Positions 7,962-13,408 of a stretch of 13,408 nt of DNA are shown piece after piece. Location: positions 1 to 13,408 of the forward strand of contig WTGD01000143.1 in NCBI GenBank assembly GCA_011523725.1, given 5' to 3'. A program made the position numbers and the translations under genes. The notes below the pieces were generated by a model. It did no database searches. It saw nothing but the letters and a program-made list of their open reading frames with translations, and had not been told where the DNA came from. The first letter of the stretch is position 1; every line of letters starts with the position of its first letter. This DNA is from Nitrospinota bacterium. Lineage in GTDB: Bacteria > UBA8248.

Positions 7962-9140
7962 ATGGCCCGGAAAAAAGCCACGCCCACTTTCTGGGGCTAC
8001 AGGAGACCTGAAGGTCCTCCGGGCGGGCGGAATCACCTCGCCATCGTCAGCGGAATGGATAATTCCAACCCCATCGTCCGCAGAATCGGCGGGCTGGTGC
8101 GAGACGCCACACCAGTCAACACCTCGTTCGGACGCGCCCTGATGGGTGAAGATGAGGCGCAACATTGGCGGGTCATGGGACACACCGCCGCTCATCCGAA
8201 CGTTGGGGCCGCAATCATCGTGAGCCTCGAACCCAAGAGCGCCAACGCCATTGCGGAAGTAGCAGGGAGAACGTCTCCCTGGATGCCCATAGAAGCCGTG
8301 AACATCCAGGAAATCGGAGGCACACTCAGCACCACTTCACATGTCGTGGAACTCGCCACGAAACTTTCCGCCCACCTCGCATCCGCCAAGCGCGTTCGCT
8401 GTGAGTTGGGTGAACTCACCATCGGGACCGAATGCGGAGGCTCGGATACGACCAGCGGCGTCATTTCGAACCCGGTGACGGGCATGGTCGCCGATAGAGT
8501 CGTGGAAGCGGGGGGTTCGGTTATCTTTTCCGAAACGCTGGAAATCGTCGGGGCTGAGCATCTTCTCGCCCGCCGGGCCGCGGACAGGAAAACGGCGCGG
8601 AGAATCATCGATTCCGCAAGGCGCGCCGTCGATTACGCCGAAAGCATCGGCGTCGACTTCATCGGCTCGAATCCGGCGCCGGATAACATCCGGGGAGGTC
8701 TGTCGTCCATCGAGGAGAAAAGCTTGGGAGCCATCAAGAAAGCAGGGAGCCATCCCATCGTCGAGGTCGTCGGCGTGGGGGAACGCCCCTCGAAGAAAGG
8801 CACCATTTTCGCCGATGCGCCCTGCGCGGGCGTAGAGAACATATCCTCCCTGGCGGCCAGCGGAGCGCAGGCGATCGTTTTCTCGACCGGAATCGGCAAC
8901 CCCATCGGGCACCCCATCTCTCCCACCATCAAGGTGACGGGAAATCCCCGAACCGCCCGGACGATGGCCGAGAACATCGACGTGGACATCAGCGGCGTCA
9001 TGGAAGGGACGATGCGCATCGATGAGGCGAGGGATCTGCTTGAAAAAGAACTCATCGACGTGATGAGCGGAAAACTCACGACATCGGAACTTTTAGGAGA
9101 AACCGAACTCACCGTCAGCAGGGCCGCGCTTAGTCTCTGA
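7962..9140 (+). CDS. UxaA-family dehydratase large subunit
   Basis: A 392-residue catalytic subunit of the altronate/galactarate dehydratase (UxaA/GarD) superfamily, partner of the preceding SAF-domain protein. Family landmarks are WGYRRPEGPPGGRNHLAI (11-28), GTECGGSDTTSGVISNP (155-171), IFADAPCAGVENISSLAASG and the STGIGNPIGHPISPTIKVTGNP segment near the C-terminus. The Cys found after the GxRN..I..P motif in classical UxaA is not present at that place. This, with the split architecture, suggests a substrate different from altronate; sulfolactate or another 2-hydroxy acid is possible. ATG 7962 has AGAGG about 7 nt upstream, overlapping the small-subunit stop. It ends with TGA, which shows that UGA is a stop in this genome. 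No clear terminator lies in the 46 nt before the convergent gene. Confidence 0.9.
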   Translation: MARKKATPTFWGYRRPEGPPGGRNHLAIVSGMDNSNPIVRRIGGLVRDATPVNTSFGRALMGEDEAQHWRVMGHTAAHPNVGAAIIVSLEPKSANAIAEVAGRTSPWMPIEAVNIQEIGGTLSTTSHVVELATKLSAHLASAKRVRCELGELTIGTECGGSDTTSGVISNPVTGMVADRVVEAGGSVIFSETLEIVGAEHLLARRAADRKTARRIIDSARRAVDYAESIGVDFIGSNPAPDNIRGGLSSIEEKSLGAIKKAGSHPIVEVVGVGERPSKKGTIFADAPCAGVENISSLAASGAQAIVFSTGIGNPIGHPISPTIKVTGNPRTARTMAENIDVDISGVMEGTMRIDEARDLLEKELIDVMSGKLTTSELLGETELTVSRAALSL

Positions 9141-9186
9141 AGCGACTATTCCTAACCACAAGGCTGGGAAGAAACAGGTCCTTGAA

Positions 9187-9699
9187 TTAAAAACCCATTC
9201 CCACGATGAGCCGATTCCAGGTGTTAATGAGCGCGATGGCGCCGAGCAACTCCACTATCTGCGCTTCTGAGTAGTGCGCCTTCAGCGCTTCGAAAGTCTC
9301 GTCCGAAACGCTCACCTCCTGCGTGCTTTCCTCACAAAGGCGAAGCGCCGCTTTTTCCTTTTCATCGAAGACATCACTCGAAGAACCTTCTTGCGCGGCT
9401 TTCGTCTTCTCATCCCCCACCTTGTGCATGCGCGCCATGTTGGAATGCATGTTGGCGCAGAAATGACACCCGTTCAAAACCGATGCGCGAATGTTCAAGA
9501 TTTCCTTGAAGCCAACGTCGATCTCTCCCGGGCCATCGGCCACCGTGGTCAGGCTCAGCAATGAGCGCAAAAAATCCGGTTTGTGGGCCAGTGCCTTCAC
9601 GGGCGGAATCACGACGCCGAACTGCTTTTGCAGGTTTTCCATGATGCGTTTCGCGGATGCTTCCGCCTGCTCGGGTTCTAACAAGGAAATTCGTGGCAT
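9187..9699 (-). CDS. AhpD-like / carboxymuconolactone decarboxylase-family peroxidase-related protein
   Basis: A 170-residue all-helical protein of the AhpD/CMD superfamily, uncharacterised peroxidase-related branch. The redox motif is intact: Cys78-x-x-Cys81-x-x-x-His85 within NGCHFCANMH, preceded by Glu66 and followed by a second helical part ending LLGAIALINTWNRLIVGMGF. Such proteins reduce peroxides or disulfides through the CxxC pair; some act as gamma-carboxymuconolactone decarboxylases, but those usually lack CxxC. ATG 9699 has AAGGAG 6 nt upstream. It lies on the opposite strand to the surrounding catabolic genes, convergent with the dehydratase and divergent from the CoA-transferase, with its own promoter. 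A role in protecting the pathway from oxidation is possible but is only inference. Confidence 0.88.
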   Translation of the reverse strand: MPRISLLEPEQAEASAKRIMENLQKQFGVVIPPVKALAHKPDFLRSLLSLTTVADGPGEIDVGFKEILNIRASVLNGCHFCANMHSNMARMHKVGDEKTKAAQEGSSSDVFDEKEKAALRLCEESTQEVSVSDETFEALKAHYSEAQIVELLGAIALINTWNRLIVGMGF

Positions 9700-9741
9700 T
9701 CCATGCTCCTTCGATCGATTCGTCAGAATGTATTTTTGCGT

Positions 9742-9757
9742 ATGAGAAAAATCTCAT
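9742..9757. repeat. perfect inverted repeat in leader of the AhpD-like gene
   Basis: ATGAGA and TCTCAT arms (9742-9747 and 9752-9757) flank a 4-nt A spacer. Relative to the minus-strand promoter at 9766-9795 the palindrome sits at about +2 to +17. It could be a repressor operator or a 5'-end mRNA hairpin; the sequence cannot decide between these. Confidence 0.5.
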
Positions 9758-9765
9758 CTCACCGA

Positions 9766-9795
9766 TATTTACGCCACCTCGACGCTACCGGTCAA
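9766..9795 (-). promoter_or_regulatory. sigma70-type promoter for the AhpD-like gene
   Basis: On the minus strand TTGACC (9795-9790), an 18-nt spacer and TAAATA (9771-9766) match the sigma70 pattern well. Transcription would start near 9759 and give a leader of about 60 nt before ATG 9699. No equally good plus-strand promoter for the CoA-transferase genes was found in 9700-9932. That stretch holds only AT-rich sequence, with TAAAAT (9805-9810) and TATAAA (9826-9831) lacking -35 partners. Confidence 0.5.
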
Positions 9796-9932
9796 CGAAT
9801 ACGCTAAAATCCTCCCTTCCCCCGTTATAAAGGCGCATGAGCACAAGCACAAAACATCTACTTTTGCTAAACTATGTTGAACAATTTTTTTCTCCGCTTT
9901 ATGCGCTCCAACTGAATGGGTGGATACTGTTT

Positions 9933-10760
9933 ATGAGCAAACAAGTTTCCTTACGAGAAGCCGTTTCTCTCATTGAAAAAGGAGACGCGATTAGTCCCGG
10001 CGGTACTCTTTTGCACAGAACGCCCGCCGCCCTCATCCGTGAAATTGCGCGCGCGGGCCTTCGGGACCTCACGCTCATCAAACCGTCTCCCGGCTACGAC
10101 GCGGACCTTCTTTGCGCCGCGGGCGCCGTGAAGAGAATTATCAGCGGCATCGTTACGTTCGAGGCGGAATTCGGATTGGCGCCTCACTATCGAAAATCAA
10201 TAGAGAAAGGATTGACCGGCCTTACAGAACACGCCTGAGCCAGCGTTCTTGCTGGGCTGCGGGCCGCAGCCTACGGCGTTCCCTTCCAGCCAATTCGCGG
10301 ATTCGATGGGAGCGACATACCGGAGCAAAGCGGTATCTTCACAATTGAAGACCCCTACACGAAAGAAGAACTCTATGCGATTCCCGCCCTCAAGCCGGAC
10401 TGGGCATTGATTCACGTACAGAAATCAGATCCACAGGGAAACGCACAAATCCTGGGCAACCAGCAATTCGACGTGGAAATGACGCGCGCAGCGCAAAAGG
10501 GGGTCATTCTCACAGCCGAGAAAATCGTAGCCCCGGAGGAGATCGCAGCGGAACCGGAGAGAACCACCATTCCAGGCTTTCTCGTCAAAGCTGTCGTGGA
10601 AACACCGGGCGGAGCGTCTCCTTGCAGTTGCCACCCATATTACGGGGTCGATAAGGATGAAATGGCCCGCTATCTGACCCTGACCCGAGAAAAGGGCGGG
10701 CTTCGGAAATATCTTTCGAGCACTGACATCACTCACAAACAAGACGCGGTAACAAAATAA
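9933..10760 (+). CDS. CoA-transferase alpha subunit with in-frame UGA (putative selenocysteine)
   Basis: Alpha subunit of a family I CoA-transferase (glutaconate CoA-transferase GctA type), which with the next gene moves CoA between acids. If UGA 10236-10238 is decoded, the product is 275 residues with the special residue at 102. Both sides match the family in one frame: before the UGA, MSKQVSLREAVSLIEKGD, GGTLLHRTPAALIREIARAG and TFEAEFGLAPHYRK; after it, GLRAAAYGVPFQP, EDPYTKEELYAIPAL, ALIHVQKSDPQGNAQI and ILTAEKIVAPEE. No frameshift is needed. In relatives I recall a Cys commonly following the EHA/EHT segment at this point, so UGA-for-Cys is plausible; a SECIS-like hairpin follows. ATG 9933 (GGTGGA upstream) is preferred over the in-frame ATG 9837, which adds 32 non-family residues. 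The stop is 2 nt before the beta subunit. Alternatives are a nonsense mutation or base error, which would make it a pseudogene. Confidence 0.75.
10249..10276 (+). promoter_or_regulatory. SECIS-like hairpin after in-frame UGA
   Basis: Seven perfect pairs join 10255-10261 to 10265-10271 around a GGC loop (10262-10264). The stem extends outward with G-U and U-A pairs (10254/10272, 10253/10273). After a single bulged C (10252), three more pairs (10251/10274, 10250/10275, 10249/10276, two of them wobble) follow. The apical loop starts 23 nt after the UGA and begins with G, as bacterial SECIS elements require. If the top G-C pair opens the loop is GGGCC. GC-rich coding sequence can form hairpins by chance, so this is suggestive only. 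Confidence 0.5.
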
Positions 10761-10762
10761 TC

Positions 10763-11515
10763 ATGGGCAACCGACTGGCCTCGCTGCCAGAGCACGTGAT
10801 TCGCGCCGGCAACCAGATGGCTGTCACACTCTCGCGCCTCATCGAAGACGGTGAGAAAGTGTTCCACGGGGTCAACTCCCCGCTTCCCATGGTCGCGATC
10901 TTTTTGGCCAAGAAACGACATGCCCCCAACTGCTCGCTCGTAGAGGTCGCGGGTTCGGTGGACCCCGAACCGCGCTTCATGCCGAACAGCACGGCCGATC
11001 CCGAGCTTTGCCACGGCGCAGCTTCCATGTTCTACAACCCGGACATGTACGATCTTTTTGCGCGCGGCGGGGTGGACCTGGCTTTTTTAGGCGCCGCTCA
11101 ACTCGACAAGCAAGGGCGGGCCAACTTGAGCTACATCGGCGACCCGTTCCATCCGAAGGTGAGACTCCCCGGCGGAGGGGGAGGCGCCGTTATCATGCCC
11201 CAGGTGAAACGAACCGTGATATGGCGAACGGTGCACGACAGACGATTTCTCGTGCCCCGTGTTGATTTCTCGACGCAATCGGGCAATCTGAGCCACGTCG
11301 TGACGCCCATCGCCCTGTTCGAGAAAAAATCCACCGGGCTTGAGGTCGCCAGCGTTCATCTTGGTCACTCGATGGATGACGTAATCGAGAATACCGGATT
11401 TGATCTGGCGCGCCCGAGCGTCGTTACACAAACTCCCGCGCCAAGCGCCGAAGAACTGAGCGCCCTGGAGGAACTCGATCCGGATGGTGTGCGATTTTCG
11501 GAATTTCGTGTATAA
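10763..11515 (+). CDS. CoA-transferase beta subunit
   Basis: A 250-residue family I CoA-transferase beta subunit (GctB/SugarP_isomerase-fold), partner of the UGA-containing alpha subunit just upstream (2-nt gap, so translational coupling is likely). Visible features are GNQMAVTLSRLIEDGEKVF and NSPLPMVAIFLAKKRHAP, then SLVEVAGSVDPEPRF with Glu61, the best candidate for the catalytic glutamate that forms the CoA thioester. Further on come MYDLFARGGVDLAFLGAAQLDKQGRANLS and the Gly-rich RLPGGGGGAVIM turn, both typical of this family. ATG 10763 has no strong ribosome binding site, which fits coupling to readthrough of the alpha subunit gene. The reading frame is clean over its whole length. An intact beta subunit directly behind the UGA gene argues against that gene being dead. 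The acid substrate is unknown. Confidence 0.9.
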   Translation: MGNRLASLPEHVIRAGNQMAVTLSRLIEDGEKVFHGVNSPLPMVAIFLAKKRHAPNCSLVEVAGSVDPEPRFMPNSTADPELCHGAASMFYNPDMYDLFARGGVDLAFLGAAQLDKQGRANLSYIGDPFHPKVRLPGGGGGAVIMPQVKRTVIWRTVHDRRFLVPRVDFSTQSGNLSHVVTPIALFEKKSTGLEVASVHLGHSMDDVIENTGFDLARPSVVTQTPAPSAEELSALEELDPDGVRFSEFRV

Positions 11516-11557
11516 ATCGCAGGCTTTCAGTGAGAATTCGACCACACAATTTGCTAC

Positions 11558-11573
11558 AAGACGCCGACGTCTT
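11558..11573. other. small hairpin between CoA-transferase and RraA-like gene
   Basis: AAGACG (11558-11563) and CGTCTT (11568-11573) form a 6-bp stem with a CCGA loop, followed by only two further Ts. It lies in the 85-nt gap before the RraA-like gene. It is too weak to call a terminator with confidence and may be an attenuator or an mRNA processing or stability hairpin. Confidence 0.3.
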
Positions 11574-11600
11574 TTGCGGCGATGGATTACGGAGAATTTC

Positions 11601-12242
11601 ATGAGCAACGAATTGTTGAATCGTCTGGGGAGCTATTCCACCTGTCAGGCGGCTGACGCCTTTGACAAACTGAAAATCAGGGGCCACATGCCCGACATCA
11701 TCCTGTTATCTCCCGATTCGGACTACCGGATGGTAGGAGAAGCCCACACCGTTCGAATGGTTCCGGCCGGCGGCGGACCTCTGCCCAAACGCGAAGTGCA
11801 CCACATCGACGCGGCGCCCGAGAGGAGCATCGTCGTCATCAGCATCCCGCCCGGGGTGACAACGGCCAACTGGGGCGGGATGATGACCACACGGGCGAAG
11901 GTGATGAACCTCGGCGGAGTCGTTCTCGACGGCAGGGCAAGGGACATCGAAGAACACCGCCAGATGGGGTTTCCCGTGTTCGCCAGAGGGGTATCGGTTC
12001 ACGGCAGTGGCGGATATACGGTCCCCATTGCTGTGGGAGAGCCGATCAATTGCGGGGGCGTCACAGTAAGGCAGGGAGACGTCATTCTCGGCGACGTCAA
12101 CGGCGTAGTCGTCATCCCCAGGGAAAGACTCGGGGAAGTCATCGACAAGATGGATGAACTAGCGGAAATCGAAGAAAAAATTACTGCGGAACTGGAAAAA
12201 GGCGCGAGCATTGGCGAGACGTTCGCCAAGTATCGGAACTAG
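11601..12242 (+). CDS. RraA-like / HMG-CHA aldolase-family protein
   Basis: A 213-residue member of the RraA-like superfamily, which includes 4-hydroxy-4-methyl-2-oxoglutarate / 4-carboxy-4-hydroxy-2-oxoadipate aldolases and oxaloacetate decarboxylases. The active-site signature is present: GGVVLDGRARD with Asp110, Arg114 and Asp115, preceded by NWGGMMTTRAK (90-100), which shapes the pyruvate/oxalate pocket. The C-terminal part has GDVNGVVVIPRE, also diagnostic. True RraA (the RNase E inhibitor) is shorter and lacks the catabolic context, so an aldolase or decarboxylase role is more likely. I start at ATG 11601, where GGAG lies 6 nt upstream and MSNELLNRLGSYSTCQAADA matches the family N-terminus; an in-frame ATG at 11484 overlaps the CoA-transferase and adds 39 unrelated residues. 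It is the last gene of the catabolic cluster. Confidence 0.9.
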   Translation: MSNELLNRLGSYSTCQAADAFDKLKIRGHMPDIILLSPDSDYRMVGEAHTVRMVPAGGGPLPKREVHHIDAAPERSIVVISIPPGVTTANWGGMMTTRAKVMNLGGVVLDGRARDIEEHRQMGFPVFARGVSVHGSGGYTVPIAVGEPINCGGVTVRQGDVILGDVNGVVVIPRERLGEVIDKMDELAEIEEKITAELEKGASIGETFAKYRN

Positions 12243-12279
12243 AAAGAGACCGTGGCAACCACTTGAATTTCATAGCCAT

Positions 12280-12292
12280 CTGGCAGCGCCAG
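12280..12292. repeat. inverted repeat overlapping the rlpA -35 region
   Basis: CTGGC-AGC-GCCAG is a perfect 5-bp-arm inverted repeat. Two further pairs lie beyond a mismatch (12278 with 12294, 12277 with 12295). It covers the -35 hexamer and the start of the spacer of the promoter at 12280-12308, a classical repressor-operator position. No regulator can be named. Confidence 0.35.
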
Positions 12293-12308
12293 GTGAATCT
12301 GATATAAT
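12280..12308 (+). promoter_or_regulatory. extended -10 promoter for rlpA
   Basis: A perfect -10 TATAAT (12303-12308) carries the extended element TGA immediately before it (12300-12302). CTGGCA (12280-12285) lies 17 nt upstream as a 4/6 -35 match. Transcription should start near 12315, leaving about 45 nt before the proposed rlpA start. The rest of the 12243-12359 gap shows nothing further. Confidence 0.7.
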
Positions 12309-12359
12309 TGAATCGTCTTCAACGAAATCCGCCCCGGACATATCCCGAGGAATTCAAAA

Positions 12360-13010
12360 ATCAATCCCTCCCATGTAGTCCCCTTTCGGGGTCTTGGCAT
12401 TTGTCTCGCTTTTTCTATTCTTCTGAGTGGATGTGGCTTTCTGCCGACGCCGAGGAGTTACGACATTCAGGGGGACGATTTACACGGCATCGCCTCCTGG
12501 TATGGAAATCCTTACCACGGACGCAAAACGGCGAACGGCGAAACTTACGATATGCACGCGCTCACCGCCGCGCACCGCACCCTCCCATTTGGTTCCGTAG
12601 TACGGGTGCGCAGAAGTGACGACGGGCGGGAAGTACAAGTGAGAATCAACGATCGGGGTCCCTTTTTCATAAACCGGGTTATCGACCTATCCCGGGAGGC
12701 GGCCCGAAGAATCGGCATGCTGCGCAGAGGCACCACCGAGGTTGCCGTCGAACCCCTCTACATTCCCCGAGAGCCAAACCCGAAATGGATGATCCTGGTG
12801 GGCGGTTTTATGGAAAAACCAAAGGCGCAAGAATTCGCCGATTACTTTCACCGCAACGGCACGATCTCTGAGATCCGACCAGGCTGGCACGGGAACTACG
12901 AACACTACCACGTGCAGATCAAAGGATTAGTCAGCGAAAGCAAAGCAAAGCGATTGGCGCAAAGGCTGCAGCACAATGGGTACGGGGCATTCATCGTGCG
13001 GGCGAAATAA
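12360..13010 (+). CDS. rlpA: RlpA-type septal ring lytic transglycosylase lipoprotein (DPBB + SPOR)
   Basis: An outer-membrane lipoprotein that cleaves denuded peptidoglycan at the septum. Numbered from 12360 (216 residues): a signal peptide with arginine and the core LGICLAFSILLSGC, lipidated Cys25, a short linker, then the double-psi beta-barrel domain from GIASWYG (43-49) through GRKTANGETYDM. Its catalytic-type Asp98 is in NDRGPF. A C-terminal SPOR domain (about 141-216, KWMILVGGF...) binds septal glycan. The first ATG in frame (12552) lies inside the DPBB domain and would delete the signal peptide. Between the in-frame TGA at 12309 and the domain there is no ATG, GTG or TTG. ATC at 12360, 8 nt after GAGGA, is the best-placed start and gives MNPSHVVPFRG before the hydrophobic core. 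The promoter lies just upstream. It converges with the next gene (5-nt gap). Confidence 0.88.
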   Translation: MNPSHVVPFRGLGICLAFSILLSGCGFLPTPRSYDIQGDDLHGIASWYGNPYHGRKTANGETYDMHALTAAHRTLPFGSVVRVRRSDDGREVQVRINDRGPFFINRVIDLSREAARRIGMLRRGTTEVAVEPLYIPREPNPKWMILVGGFMEKPKAQEFADYFHRNGTISEIRPGWHGNYEHYHVQIKGLVSESKAKRLAQRLQHNGYGAFIVRAK

Positions 13011-13015
13011 ACGAC

Positions 13016-13408
13016 TCAATCCCTCTCGAGCGCTTTTTCGATCTTCTCCAAGTCCGTAAGCGGCTCCTTGCATGTGAAATTTTCACATAAGAATACAGTG
13101 GCCTGTCCATCTACCATGGATTTCCCATCGAGCAGGGGTACTGCGGCGTCTGCATCTTCATCTGACGCTTCTGACTTGAAAGCCAAAACCTTGTTGGGAA
13201 TGAAACGGGAATCAACGGCCCTGAGAACCGCTTGTGTATCTTCTGCGTTTCTCTCGCCGACAATCGCCACCTCCACCGGGGAATCGAGATGAAAGTCCAG
13301 CGCCACCAGCATCATGTGGAAGGCGGCCGGCACGCGACCCAGGTAATCTCCGAACGAGCGCAAAACGCCCTCGCCGCGCTCTGCGAATTCCGCCTCGCCC
13401 GAAAGTTT
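13016..13408 (-). CDS. YyaL/SPATA20 (DUF255) thioredoxin-domain protein, C-terminal fragment
   Basis: The last 130 codons of a large (usually about 680-residue) protein with an N-terminal thioredoxin-like DUF255 domain and a C-terminal (alpha/alpha)6 barrel; the 5' part lies beyond the right edge. The visible part has the family tail: a helix with PAAFHMMLVALDF, then PVEVAIVGERNAEDTQAVLRA, a strand with PNKVLAF, and the terminal VFLCENFTCKEPLTD with two Cys. The frame is open to the window end (KLSGEAEFAERGEGVLRSF), so the TTG at 13363 is not a start. It ends with TGA, 5 nt from the convergent rlpA stop. Its function is not established, though relatives have been linked to redox or sugar-isomerase-like roles. 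Confidence 0.87.
   Translation of the reverse strand, partial: KLSGEAEFAERGEGVLRSFGDYLGRVPAAFHMMLVALDFHLDSPVEVAIVGERNAEDTQAVLRAVDSRFIPNKVLAFKSEASDEDADAAVPLLDGKSMVDGQATVFLCENFTCKEPLTDLEKIEKALERD

Noticed and set aside
10236..10238. Explanation by an alternative genetic code reading UGA as Trp or Gly
   Set aside because: The dehydratase large subunit and the YyaL-like gene both end at TGA at their proper C-termini, so UGA is a stop here.
10238..10258. Hairpin immediately after the UGA (AGCC-AGC pairing with GCT-G-GGCT) as the SECIS
   Set aside because: Its loop starts only 6 nt after the UGA, too close for a bacterial SECIS. The hairpin at 10249-10276 has the right spacing.
10236..10262. Explanation of the CoA-transferase break by frameshift
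   Set aside because: The family sequence before and after the break is in the same frame; only a single TGA codon separates the halves.
12308..12619. TTG-initiated 103-codon frame upstream of and overlapping rlpA
   Set aside because: It is an out-of-frame shadow of the rlpA signal peptide and DPBB coding sequence, with no family resemblance.
1..13408. tRNA, rRNA, CRISPR arrays, transposases or attachment sites
   Set aside because: Looked for on both strands; no tRNA-like cloverleaf, spaced direct-repeat array or transposase motif was seen.

Overview
The window is 13.4 kb of moderately GC-rich, densely packed bacterial chromosome. About 14 genes can be supported, with many 2-25 nt gaps and one overlap. 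The gene set (HflX with a long N-terminal domain, MgtE, a tandem-domain M16 peptidase, RlpA, a YyaL/DUF255 protein, and several lipoproteins) suggests a Gram-negative, deltaproteobacteria-like or related marine/soil lineage. That placement is inference from remembered families, not a search. UGA is an ordinary stop here, since two other genes end in TGA, so the standard code applies.

Left part (1-2126, minus strand): mgtE, a hotdog acyl-CoA thioesterase and the 5' end of leuS form a head-to-tail run behind a good sigma70-type promoter. A 120-200 nt divergent intergenic region separates it from hflX (plus strand), which overlaps a small lipoprotein gene. A 953-residue M16 peptidase then runs convergently on the minus strand.

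Centre-right (7324-12242, plus strand): a catabolic cluster. It encodes a thioredoxin-fold [2Fe-2S] ferredoxin, split UxaA-type dehydratase small and large subunits, the two subunits of a family I CoA-transferase, and an RraA/HMG-CHA-aldolase-like protein. A minus-strand AhpD/carboxymuconolactone-decarboxylase-like gene with its own promoter interrupts it. The likely logic is dehydration of a hydroxy- or sugar-acid, CoA activation or transfer, and retro-aldol cleavage. The substrate cannot be read from the sequence.

Right end: rlpA (lipoprotein with DPBB and SPOR domains) behind a strong extended -10 promoter, converging on the 3' end of a YyaL/DUF255 thioredoxin-domain gene.

The most striking feature is in the CoA-transferase alpha subunit. 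Its reading frame carries an in-frame UGA (10236-10238), with family-like sequence continuing in the same frame on both sides. A bulged hairpin with a G-starting apical loop lies 23 nt downstream, the arrangement of a bacterial SECIS element. This is a candidate selenocysteine-containing CoA-transferase; the alternative is a nonsense mutation or sequence error. A second oddity is that both hflX and rlpA lack ATG/GTG/TTG at the position where homology or signal-peptide logic puts the start. Instead each has an ATC codon 8-9 nt after a good Shine-Dalgarno sequence.
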